Shown here piece by piece: positions 27,998-35,512 of a stretch of 64,000 bases of DNA. Location of the stretch: NCBI RefSeq assembly GCF_025398315.1, contig NZ_JAODOQ010000001.1:4278001-4342000 (forward strand), written 5' to 3'. The DNA comes from Shewanella phaeophyticola (GTDB lineage: Bacteria > Pseudomonadota > Gammaproteobacteria > Enterobacterales > Shewanellaceae). Both the position numbers and the translations under genes were made by a program. The notes beneath the pieces were generated by a model, which worked only from the letters and a program-made list of their open reading frames with translations, was not told the origin of the DNA and did not search any database. Every line of letters begins with the position of its first letter. The first letter of the stretch is position 1.

Positions 27998-28072
27998 ATG
28001 ACGAATAAAACTGTAACCTTTAGTCTAGTGCTGCCATCATACATAGGTTTTAGAACAGTTAAAAAGATTTAA
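27998..28072 (+). CDS. Possible small protein of 24 aa
   Basis: The frame starts MTNKTVTFSLVLPSY and ends FRTVKKI. A GGGAG ribosome site lies 7 nt before the ATG. A Rho-independent terminator begins 12 bp after the stop, so the unit looks like a compact transcript. It is too short to judge by composition. It could be a small basic peptide, a leader peptide or chance. Confidence 0.3.
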   Translation: MTNKTVTFSLVLPSYIGFRTVKKI

Positions 28073-28083
28073 GATCTCATTTT

Positions 28084-28118
28084 AAAAGCGACGTGCTATA
28101 GAGCAGGTCGCTTTTTTG
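28084..28118 (+). terminator. Rho-independent terminator after the tnsE region
   Basis: AAAAGCGAC and GGTCGCTTTTTT form the stem around GTGCTATAGAGCA. It resembles the terminator found downstream of the transposon (33152-33188), which shares AAAAGCGAC and GGTCGCTTTTTT. It would end transcripts from tnsDE. Confidence 0.8.
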
Positions 28119-28209
28119 TATAATCAGATCTGTGGTTGTTAAGTGCTTGAATTTCATTGCAGTGGTTAGATACTTTGCCTTTGAATGGCTTAAAACCATT
28201 GGAATCCTA

Positions 28210-28862
28210 TCAGTATCTTCTGGATTGAAGCAAAGGTGAGCCAAATCCGTTTTGTAAACTTATTAACTCGCAAACTAGGCGGTAAGCGGAGCGGGTTATG
28301 CCTTCGATCTCTCTACCATAGCCATGGTCGTTCATAGCTCTGATGTTTGGATATTTATCCCAAAGCCTAGACTTGGTGATATATTCATTGCATGTACCCT
28401 GATCCCGAATATCTAGTTTTTTCATTAATTCAACGTACCTAATTACTTCACTCCATGCATCATCAGAATACTCTCTGGCGTACCTTGCTCTGATTTGTTC
28501 TGGAGTGAGCTTTACTCTTTGATGGGATGAGGGAGATGGCTCATTGCTATTGAAAGTAGATTTAGTGCACGCATTTGGATCATTCTCGTATGGCCTTGCT
28601 ATATCCCGATAGATATTGATTTTAGTTTTGTAAGATTGGAGAGCACTACGCTGATTGTCTTCCCTCTCAGCGAGCATTTTTTTTCAAATATGAAACGTGG
28701 TTCGTTCCAATCTTTTCGTTTAACTTTGTATATACTTTCGTCTTTACAATTAACGAATATTAAAGAGAGATGGGCATAGCCTGGCTGATTATTAATGATC
28801 GAGCGATCAAGGTATACCCAAGTGTTCAATTTATTGTCGTACCCCCACCAATCCATTATCAT
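28210..28862 (-). CDS. Unrecognised cargo protein, split at A8
   Basis: Two overlapping frames on the minus strand (28862-28599 and 28677-28210) probably form one gene. The first runs MIMDWWGYDNKLNTWVYLDR to RFIFEKK. At the run of eight A (28677-28684 read on this strand) one more A would continue it as KKMLAEREDNQRSAL in the second frame, giving about 217 aa. The second part has charged helices and ends in QSRRY. No family is recognised. It could instead be two separate genes, the second starting at MLAERE with GAAAAAAA before it. Confidence 0.5.
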
Positions 28863-29177
28863 TTAATTTTTCTCCTTAGTCTTTAATATACACTCAAAAT
28901 GATCCATCATTTACAGATAAAAGTAGTTTTTTCAATTTAGAATTCTCCTGTTATTCGGTTACTGGAAAATTCTACTTTAAGCCTCAGTTATTTGTCGTGG
29001 GATTACCGTCTGACTCTTCATTAGGTGAAGTTTTTTTTGTAAATTAACAAGAAGCTTAATAAAGTGTGCCAAGTGTCTGATCTGAGTAGTTAGAGTTTAC
29101 TCTTCACACTACAGTGTTTACTCTTTAATGTTCGTGATTTTGGAGTACAGACGCTTCGATAGGCCTATCCTTATCTG
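28863..29177. other. AT-rich intergenic stretch in cargo II
   Basis: About 315 bp without a convincing frame. It carries a TCTCCTTAG complement just upstream of the 28862 start, which acts as a ribosome site on the minus strand. I see no repeats, tRNA or transposon end. Confidence 0.5.
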
Positions 29178-29591
29178 TTATGTGCTTTCTAGCTCCGATA
29201 TTAATTTTTTAAAATATTCAGTTTCTTTGGTTTTAAATGGGTTGTCTTGATACTTTCTTAACATGTCTTTTGCATGATCTAATCGATCAGAAATCTCTTT
29301 TATCTTCAGATTTCTTTCATTATTTTTTTTATCGACTTTAAATTGTTGCTTGGCTTTTACATTTCGATTTTTAAGACTGAACTTATCTTCTTGTTCTCTC
29401 ATGTATTCATTAGAGACTGGTCGTCCACCCGCACCTTGTCCTGATCCATGTAATCCAAAGCCTACTCCGCTAGGCTCCCATGAACCACGTTCAACATGGC
29501 TTATTTCTAATTGTGCTTGATGTGAGTTTTTCAACTTATTTTCCCTATAATTAAAGTCTTTATGCCAATATAACTTTATCTTCACCATCAT
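29178..29591 (-). CDS. Unrecognised 137-aa cargo protein
   Basis: The protein begins MMVKIKLYWHKDF and has a Gly-rich segment (GVGFGLHGSGQGAGGRPVS, about residues 40-62), followed by a long charged helical C-terminus (EISDRLDHAKDMLRKYQDN). There is no membrane segment or signal peptide. It overlaps the stop of an IS3 transposase remnant, so its upstream context has been disturbed. Function unknown. The Gly-rich stretch may be a linker. Confidence 0.45.
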   Translation of the reverse strand: MMVKIKLYWHKDFNYRENKLKNSHQAQLEISHVERGSWEPSGVGFGLHGSGQGAGGRPVSNEYMREQEDKFSLKNRNVKAKQQFKVDKKNNERNLKIKEISDRLDHAKDMLRKYQDNPFKTKETEYFKKLISELEST

Positions 29592-29722
29592 GACGTTGCC
29601 GGGGGCACGAACTTGATACGACTATGCCTGTGCTCGTTCTTGTACCAATTAGCGAAGCCTTTCACCCAAGTTATTGCATCTTCAAGGCTCTTAAAGTCTT
29701 CACTTGGCCAGCTGTGGCTTTA
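29588..29722 (-). pseudogene. IS3-family transposase 3' remnant
   Basis: On the minus strand a stop-free stretch reads SWPSEDFKSLEDAITW and then FANWYKNEHRHSRIKFV. This matches the end of the IS3-family integrase core (the HRHS..KFVTP region). It is preceded by an in-frame stop, and no upstream catalytic part is present. This is a decayed fragment showing that an insertion sequence once entered the cargo. Confidence 0.7.
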
Positions 29723-29744
29723 TCGGTGATCATGATTAATAACT

Positions 29745-30164
29745 TCAGAACTGCTTGAGCTTAATCCTAGTTTTTAAGCTACTAAGTGCTTCATTTTTTT
29801 CACCGAAAATAACACGAACATTATCTCTTGAAAGCTTCGTATCTTCCAATCTGTTTTGAATATGGAATTCTGGGTTACAATCGTGATCTAAAGTAAATGA
29901 GGCAATAATTTTGTCGGTGGTATCAAGGATGATGCACCAATATCTAGAGTGACTAATTAAAGGTGTTGTAGGTAAGACTGATGAAGTATAACAACCTTGA
30001 TACTCACCATCGCCGTGACAAGAAAAGCATATACCATTAGCAATATGCGAGTATTGAGGAAGATAACCACCGCCTCCACATCTTCGACAAATGTTATATG
30101 AATAGCTGAAAGTATGGCGTTGTTTCTGGTGAAATTTATGGTCAATTGCAGTTACTATTGGCAT
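29745..30164 (-). CDS. Protein with a DnaJ-like cysteine pair motif
   Basis: A 139-aa protein with CRRCGGGGY (about residues 26-34) and CFSCHGDGEY (46-55): two CxxCxGxG units like one zinc site of the DnaJ central domain. A beta-rich segment follows (YWCIILDTTDKIIASFTLDH). No J-domain is present. It lies 11 bp downstream of the DUF4258-like gene, so they are probably an operon. Zinc binding is likely; function is unknown. Confidence 0.6.
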   Translation of the reverse strand: MPIVTAIDHKFHQKQRHTFSYSYNICRRCGGGGYLPQYSHIANGICFSCHGDGEYQGCYTSSVLPTTPLISHSRYWCIILDTTDKIIASFTLDHDCNPEFHIQNRLEDTKLSRDNVRVIFGEKNEALSSLKTRIKLKQF

Positions 30165-30175
30165 TTGTTTATCTC

Positions 30176-30442
30176 CTATCTCGCAAAATGTTTATGTTTA
30201 TGGGCAACTGTTAAAATGTCACCAGTATGACTAACAACCACATATCGACCTTTGCACTTCTCACAGAAATATTTTGAATATCCCATTTTTATCAATTCTT
30301 TAATGCAACCTTTGTCTGCTAAATAAACAATAGATCCCTTACGGAAGTACTCCTTTCCGAAGTCTAAGATTGCCTGAATTAGCTCTTCAGTAAAGCCTCT
30401 TTGCTGCATTCTTGCGCGTGCATGGTTAGTATAAAGAGTCAT
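30176..30442 (-). CDS. DUF4258-like small protein
   Basis: An 88-aa protein starting MTLYTNHARARMQQRGF and ending VVSHTGDILTVAHKHKHF. The HARARMQQRG opening and the GDILTVAHK end are the features of DUF4258 proteins, a group with a toxin-like or RNase-like fold often found in mobile elements. A CEKC pair (about 60-63) is also present. An AGGAGA ribosome site precedes the ATG. It is the first gene of the minus-strand cargo series. No partner antitoxin is obvious. Confidence 0.65.
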   Translation of the reverse strand: MTLYTNHARARMQQRGFTEELIQAILDFGKEYFRKGSIVYLADKGCIKELIKMGYSKYFCEKCKGRYVVVSHTGDILTVAHKHKHFAR

Positions 30443-30552
30443 ATATTCTCCTTGTTTGTTTCAACTAAAGGTTAACAAGTTCATCTTTAATTTACCGTCT
30501 CTTTTTGCGACAATGTTTTTTGGAGTCATGCTCAATCACGTTCAGGATACTT

Positions 30553-31989
30553 ATGAATACCAGCGAGTTTAAAATTTTAGATTTCGATACAAGGCAACTA
30601 GTTGATGCTAATGTTCTTTTGGAAAGGTTAAAGCGCAAGGTCGGGCTAAATACGACTCAGTGGCACAACAAAGCACAAAAAATTGCAGGTGCTAGAAGTA
30701 TTGGAAGTAGATCAACTCTTGCTGAAGTTATCACTGGAAATTCTGCTCGGAAACTACCTCTTAATTCTATACCTTACCTGATTGAAGCTTTAGGTTTACC
30801 GTCAGACGAAAGTGATTACTATATAAGCTCTTTTATACGTGTGTTTTTGCCGCGAGGCTGCCAAAAATACGTATCTACAACTAAAGAGCAGGAACAAATT
30901 CAAATATTAAAAGAAGAAAATATCGGACTTATAAGAAAGCTGTTTGATCAAGAGAGTTTTCGATTATTATCTGATTTTGGAGGTGCTGAAAAAGTTGTTG
31001 AACTTGAAATAAAATATGGGATTAAGCGTGAAAGTTTTGAGTTACCAGTAAATAGTAGCTATGAAATGTTTAATGCGGCAGATTTTGGACCTTTTGAAGA
31101 TATAGCAAAGCATGCGGAGTATGTGCATGAATTTAAGAGAAAAGATTGGATAAATTTTATTATACAAGTACTGAGTAATGATGATCTTGAGTTTCAACAA
31201 TTTGTTTCTTGTCTTTTACCTAAAGAGTTTGAAAGCATATTTAGGACGTTATTCGTACCTGTTGATGATTATTATGTTGCTTATTCTATTAATCATCCGA
31301 TTAGAGCCTATTTATTTGCATCTTGGGTATATCAATACTCAATAGAAGAAGAAAAACTAGATGCTCTTTTATCAGTATATGCCACACATAACCGACTATG
31401 TTTCGAAGAAGTATTAAGGGTTAATAAAATGTTGTATGTTCCTGGCCAAATCGATGAGTTAAAAGAAGATATATCAGTTAATCGATACGAGTATAATCTG
31501 ACTAAATACGATAAAACATCTACACCTTTTGAACTTTTCTTGGAGAAAAACTTAAAAAAAATACGTGCAATATCCATTGGTATATATAATCAAATCAATC
31601 CTTTTGGTATTGAAACACACATTGATTTTAGATTTGCAGGAGATCAATCTATTGCTAGATTTTTGCAGTTTCAAGCGTCTAAAAGTGAAACGTTCTCATT
31701 AAAAGAATTAGCAAAAAATTATCGAGTTAAAAGTACTGAGTTTTTCCCAACACTAATGGATCGAGAGAATGGTTTAATGGAACTTCTCCAGTTTATGATT
31801 TTACGAGATGCACGTCATATAAACAGAAATTTTACCTCAATAATAGAATTTGAAGATAGGCATAACGTCAAAAATAAAATGGCACAAAGAAAACATTGTG
31901 GTTTCATAATTAATGACAAACAGACGCTCAAGGGATTATTAGCTGGTGCGAAACAGTACATTGAATTTTTAGATGATTATGAACCCTAA
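30553..31989 (+). CDS. Unrecognised 478-aa cargo protein
   Basis: I choose the ATG at 30553 (MNTSEFKILDFDTRQL); an earlier frame start at 30505 would add a Cys-rich leader with no support. Residues about 10-80 may form a helix-turn-helix (LLERLKRKVGLNTTQWHNK, then LAEVITGNSARKLPL). The rest is helical, acidic and soluble, without catalytic motifs that I know. It is very AT-rich compared with the chromosome. It is divergent from the DUF4258 gene, across 110 bp. Cargo of unknown function, possibly a defence sensor or regulator. Confidence 0.6.
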   Translation: MNTSEFKILDFDTRQLVDANVLLERLKRKVGLNTTQWHNKAQKIAGARSIGSRSTLAEVITGNSARKLPLNSIPYLIEALGLPSDESDYYISSFIRVFLPRGCQKYVSTTKEQEQIQILKEENIGLIRKLFDQESFRLLSDFGGAEKVVELEIKYGIKRESFELPVNSSYEMFNAADFGPFEDIAKHAEYVHEFKRKDWINFIIQVLSNDDLEFQQFVSCLLPKEFESIFRTLFVPVDDYYVAYSINHPIRAYLFASWVYQYSIEEEKLDALLSVYATHNRLCFEEVLRVNKMLYVPGQIDELKEDISVNRYEYNLTKYDKTSTPFELFLEKNLKKIRAISIGIYNQINPFGIETHIDFRFAGDQSIARFLQFQASKSETFSLKELAKNYRVKSTEFFPTLMDRENGLMELLQFMILRDARHINRNFTSIIEFEDRHNVKNKMAQRKHCGFIINDKQTLKGLLAGAKQYIEFLDDYEP

Positions 31990-32169
31990 ATCACAATCTA
32001 CATATTCGGTTTTATTAGATAGTTATCTGTCTAAAAGTTAGTATAAGCTTAGCGGCTTGCTATCATCAAAAGTTGCCGGCAAAAAAAAGTAAAGTGTTAA
32101 GCGAAAATGAATATCAGATAAAGTGGATAAATCGCTTCAGAGAAAAATTGAACAAAGTGAGCCATATCT

Positions 32170-32859
32170 ATGTTGAAAGAAGATTTGCCATTACTAGCCA
32201 AACGAGCATTGAAACATATTCTGTGTCGACCAGGGGAAATCATATATAGTTCTCATGAAACATTATCAAAGGGCGATATATATCTTCTGGGGCTAAACCC
32301 TGGAGGTAAACCTTTTATCACGATTGAACAACACATAGATGATATGTTGACTCGAACCAAAAACTCTTTCGTGGACGAAAACTGGAAGAGACAACAATGT
32401 GAACCGTTGCAATTGCAAGATGTCGATAAAGCTCCTTTACAGAAGCGTGTGGTTCAATTGTTAGTAGACCTTGGTTATGACGTTAGGACGGTATGTGCTT
32501 CTAATTTGATATTCCAAACAACTACTTCTTCAGAGACGTTATGCTTTGGATTGGCAGGGTTATGTTGGCCAGTACATGAAGCGGTTTTAGGGCTTGTTCA
32601 ACCGAAGCTAATTCTCACTTTTGGTAACGGTAAAGACTCTCCATACTCATTTATTAAAGAGTTAGTTGGGGCTCATGACGTTGAAAAAATATGTCCATCA
32701 GGACATAAGGGGTTTATATGCAGAGGTTTTCACACAATTATCAATGGCAATAAACTATTTGTAGCCGGTTTACCGCATCTCAGTAGGTATAATCCCGTTG
32801 GAAAAGTTACAGTCATTGAATGGATTAAAAATGAGGCAGGAATAAGCATATTTTTATGA
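32170..32859 (+). CDS. Uracil-DNA glycosylase-superfamily-like protein
   Basis: A 229-aa protein with LLGLNPGGKP at about residues 37-46, like the GxNPG catalytic loop of family 4/5 uracil-DNA glycosylases. Its late segment AGLPHLSRYNP has the form of their HPSxxN loop. Between them is KLILTFGNG, at the position of a central strand. It is the last gene before the transposon end. Whether it excises a base or has become a nucleotide-binding defence protein cannot be told. The family call is by motif pattern only. Confidence 0.6.
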   Translation: MLKEDLPLLAKRALKHILCRPGEIIYSSHETLSKGDIYLLGLNPGGKPFITIEQHIDDMLTRTKNSFVDENWKRQQCEPLQLQDVDKAPLQKRVVQLLVDLGYDVRTVCASNLIFQTTTSSETLCFGLAGLCWPVHEAVLGLVQPKLILTFGNGKDSPYSFIKELVGAHDVEKICPSGHKGFICRGFHTIINGNKLFVAGLPHLSRYNPVGKVTVIEWIKNEAGISIFL

Positions 32860-32933
32860 AATAAAGAGCATTGACAAGATCAGGTATAGCGCAAAAAACA
32901 AGCTGTTTGTATTAGTTGTGGGTTAGAAAAAAA

Positions 32934-33048
32934 GATCAAACTATTTTATAATTTTTCTAAAACGCAGTTGTAAAAAAAGATCAAACATTAGCATTTAAAT
33001 GACCCTAGAACCTGTGGTTTTTTTATCAAACTATTTTATAAACGCACA
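32934..33048. repeat. Left transposon end with three TnsB-like sites
   Basis: The inverted form of the core, TATCAAACTA, occurs as GATCAAACTATTTTATAA at 32934-32951, degenerate GATCAAACATTAGCATTTAA at 32979-32998, and TATCAAACTATTTTATAA from 33024, ending in CGCACA at 33048. Spacing of about 45 bp, wider than at the other end, is the classical Tn7 asymmetry. Confidence 0.88.
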
Positions 33049-33053
33049 ATTGT
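33049..33053. repeat. Target-site duplication, distal copy (ATTGT)
   Basis: ATTGT directly follows the terminal CGCACA and is identical to the pentamer at 3931-3935 before the other end. Confidence 0.9.
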
Positions 33054-33151
33054 GGAAGTTAAATAGAGTTCGAAACTAGTCATAAAGATAGCGACTAACT
33101 GAAAAGTTAGAAACTAAACAAGTTAGCTACTGTGAAATGTTCGAAACTAAT

Positions 33152-33188
33152 AAAAAGCGACTGGCTCATTGAGTGGTCGCTTTTTTTT
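33152..33188 (+). terminator. Probable original glmS terminator, displaced by the transposon
   Basis: AAAAAGCGACT and GGTCGCTTTTTTTT form a stem around a short loop, about 100 bp beyond the transposon end. Joined to 3930, this would place it roughly 120 bp after the glmS stop. It is on the glmS strand. Confidence 0.75.
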
Positions 33189-33243
33189 AAGATAAAAAGT
33201 TATGTTAATGCAATAGTCATGGGTAGTTAAACTCCAGGGCTCT

Positions 33244-33427
33244 TTTTTTGGTAGCTTAAAACAGGAACGAGTTCACAGGCAAAACTATCGGACGCATAAC
33301 AGCTCTGCAAGATGTGATGAATTACATTACAATGTGGTACAAAAGCCAACGGATGCATTCATAGCTGGATTATCAAAGTCCCAATAAATTTGAGCTTATG
33401 GATAAGCAGATAAAAGAAGCCGCTTAA
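33244..33427 (+). pseudogene. IS3-family transposase 3' remnant
   Basis: One frame reads FFGSLKQERVHRQNYRT and the next DVMNYITMWYKSQRMHS, stop, LDYQSPNKFELMDK. This is the C-terminal end of an IS3-group transposase (SLK.ER.H...YRT then WYN..R.HS.L.Y.SP..FE). It contains a frame change and an internal TAG, and no upstream core. A decayed fragment. Confidence 0.75.
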
Positions 33428-33488
33428 TGAACTTAACCAGGGTGACTTAATTCAGTTGACCAGGTCATACATGACCATCATTATTTTA

Positions 33489-33624
33489 GGAACCTTTTAT
33501 CCAACGACCAAGGTGTTGAGCACTCACTTCTAGATTTTTTGAAGCTTCAGCAATGCTATAATTTGTCCTCTAGCATAATGGCATCAAGCTTAAATTACTT
33601 TGAATAGGTTTTTCGTTTAGTCAT
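33489..33624 (-). pseudogene. IS3-family orfA remnant
   Basis: On the minus strand an ATG opens MTKRKTYSK, a stop, then FKLDAIMLE and, in other frames, SIAEASKNLEVSAQ and GRWIK-like residues. This is the helix-turn-helix protein (OrfA) of IS3 elements with several lesions. Opposite in orientation to the neighbouring orfB remnant, so two insertions or a rearrangement occurred. Confidence 0.65.
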
Positions 33625-33811
33625 TTCAATCTACAGTTAAATCAATTATGTTTTAACTGGGTTAGTCGTATCAATTAAACTGCGTCATGGTACGACTTAA
33701 CATTTATTTTATTTGAATAGGGAATGAGTTGATAAGTGATTCCTGTCATAGCAAACATCATGGCATAATGTGGACAACGGGTTTGATATCCATTTGTTAA
33801 TTGGGTTTTAT

Positions 33812-34228
33812 ATGAAAAAAATTGGCTATACCACAGGTGTGTTTGATTTGTTCCATATTGGTCATCTCAATGTGTTAAAGCGCGCCAAGCTTGAATGCGA
33901 TTACCTCATTGTTGGGGTGACAAGTGACGAATTATCTATGTCGGCAAAAAATAAAAAGCCGGTTATTCCATTCCAAGAGCGCTTGGAAATTGTAGAAGCA
34001 ATAAAGTTTGTCGATGAAGTTGTGCCACAAATGAGCTATGACAAACTAGAAGCTTGGAATAACCTAAAATTTGACAAAATGTTTGTTGGTGATGATTGGA
34101 AAGGTACTGACAAATGGATTGAAATTGAAAAAGATTTTGCAAAGTTAGGTGTAGAGATTATGTATTTTTCTTATACGACTCATACCTCAAGCTCTATACT
34201 TCGAGACGTACTAAGTAAAATCAAATAA
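33812..34228 (+). CDS. Glycerol-3-phosphate cytidylyltransferase-like protein
   Basis: A nucleotidyltransferase of the TagD/TarD type that would make CDP-glycerol from CTP and glycerol-3-phosphate. The start at 33812 (MKKIGYTTGVFDLFHIGHL) places the signature GVFDLFHIGH at the usual position, with the second conserved region SSSILRD near the end (corresponding to the S-T-S-x-I-I-x-R motif). An upstream frame start at 33770 would add 14 unsupported residues. The length of 138 aa is normal. The convergent neighbour is a glycerophosphotransferase-like gene, which would use the product. The exact activated substrate is inferred. Confidence 0.88.
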   Translation: MKKIGYTTGVFDLFHIGHLNVLKRAKLECDYLIVGVTSDELSMSAKNKKPVIPFQERLEIVEAIKFVDEVVPQMSYDKLEAWNNLKFDKMFVGDDWKGTDKWIEIEKDFAKLGVEIMYFSYTTHTSSSILRDVLSKIK

Positions 34229-34323
34229 CCGACAGAAAACTTTGTGATATAACGCCCTTGTAGTGTTACCTGTAAGGGCGATTACCTCATTAAATATCAT
34301 AGAAAATTTCAATATTATGAGTG

Positions 34324-35346
34324 TTAATTCCAATGATAATACTTTAATTTCTTTCGTATTTTTATCCGACGTATTAAGTTTAAAGGTTTTGCTTTAAGGT
34401 GAGATGTTCCTGAAGTAACCAATTTATCAATTGCATCTAATACTCGCTCACTCGAATGACCATCTTTGTAAGGATGAATTGAATCACAATGCGCCTTTAT
34501 CTTTTGCAACAAACTTTCGTTTGGTTGTAAAGCGGTGTCTAACACTTTTTCGAGTTGTGATGGTTGTTGAAAGTTAACCATCCACTCTTCAGGACGTCGA
34601 TTATTTAGCGCGACAACAACCTTCTCTTGTAAAGCAAATTCAGTCAGTATTGAAGAAGTGTCTGATAAAATGATATTGGCAGCTTGTAGCAGCGGTATAA
34701 TATCCCCAGTTTCAACAAAGCGTAAGTTATTGCTTGATAAAGCTTTAAACATTGTCACTTCTTCAGCGGTTGCTTTGGGGTGTAATTTTACAATCCACTG
34801 CCAATCTTTAGTTTCAGCGAGTTGCTTAATAAATGGGTATAAGGCGTGCGTACTGGTTAGGCTGGGTGAAAAAGTAGGGGCATACAAGATCACCGGTTTT
34901 TCAGACTGATATTTTTCAGTATCTTGGTGTAATGAAAATAATGGATCTAGTTTTGACCAGCCGGTTTCCACAACCTCACAAGTCCCATCATTGATTGAGC
35001 TAAAACCTTGAGTAATATTGGGATCTTGGGTGCAATATAAGTCAAAAAAGCCCCGTATATTGAATTTACCTTTTTTGCCAGAATCGAAACCATGAAAAAC
35101 TTGTACTTTTATTCCTGGGAAAAAATCAGGAATAAAGTTTCCAGGTGCTAACGTAGCATGTGGATCAAATTTTTTGACTTGGTTAACGTCAGCCAAACGA
35201 TCATCACTAGATAAGAGAAACTTTTCAGCCTCACTTCCTTTAGGTATAAACCAAGCCACTTTGCCACCACGTTTTTTAATCGCAATTTCAAGCGGCCTAA
35301 GTACGCTAAAAGAGTATGACAAGGTTACATAAAATAAATAGCGCAT
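34324..35346 (-). CDS. CDP-glycerol glycerophosphotransferase-family protein
   Basis: A transferase that would attach glycerol-phosphate units to a cell-surface glycan. The start MRYLFYVTLSYSFSVLRP at 35346 is preferred to the ATG at 35388. The family features are FHGFDSGKKGKF, YCTQDPNITQGF, the VETGWSKLDPLF segment, ILYAPTFSPSL, VKLHPKA and the strongly conserved LSDTSSILTEFAL. About 340 aa, within the short family range. Together with the cytidylyltransferase it suggests a CDP-glycerol-based surface decoration. No membrane segment is seen. Polymer identity is unknown. Confidence 0.85.
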   Translation of the reverse strand: MRYLFYVTLSYSFSVLRPLEIAIKKRGGKVAWFIPKGSEAEKFLLSSDDRLADVNQVKKFDPHATLAPGNFIPDFFPGIKVQVFHGFDSGKKGKFNIRGFFDLYCTQDPNITQGFSSINDGTCEVVETGWSKLDPLFSLHQDTEKYQSEKPVILYAPTFSPSLTSTHALYPFIKQLAETKDWQWIVKLHPKATAEEVTMFKALSSNNLRFVETGDIIPLLQAANIILSDTSSILTEFALQEKVVVALNNRRPEEWMVNFQQPSQLEKVLDTALQPNESLLQKIKAHCDSIHPYKDGHSSERVLDAIDKLVTSGTSHLKAKPLNLIRRIKIRKKLKYYHWN

Positions 35347-35512
35347 TTCATTTACAGCCTTTAAATTATTATTTGATTGTGCAAACACGTTAAAAACACC
35401 TATATTTACGCTTTTTAGACATCAACACTAACAACATCATAAGCCTATTAAGCGAGTAGGGCGTAAATATGTTAATTGTTAATGCCATAGATTTTCAGTA
35501 ACTAGTATTTAT

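Larger units (their letters stand above)
27846..28209 (+). other. Intergenic region after tnsE
   Basis: AT-rich stretch without a long frame. It holds a 24-codon open frame with a ribosome site (27998-28072) and a strong terminator (28084-28118), described separately. No further TnsB-like site was found here, so the transposon end is not in this region. Confidence 0.6.
3936..33048. mobile_element. Complete Tn7-type transposon in attTn7 (29.1 kb)
   Basis: The element is bounded by inverted ends sharing TTGTGCG and an AATAGTTTGATAA core, flanked by ATTGT on both sides. It encodes TnsA, TnsB, TnsC, TnsD and TnsE in the canonical order, but 16.3 kb of cargo separates tnsC from tnsD and a further 5 kb follows tnsE. 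All five tns genes run in the same direction as glmS, with the tnsA end next to glmS as in Tn7. The catalytic residues of TnsA and TnsB are present. TnsE carries a frameshift. Cargo genes are defence-like or unrecognised. No cas genes or CRISPR array are present, so this is a protein-guided element. Confidence 0.95.

Noticed and set aside
3936..33048. A CRISPR-guided Tn7 element (CAST)
   Set aside because: No cas genes, repeats or short TniQ were found. The TnsD here is full length and the insertion is at glmS.
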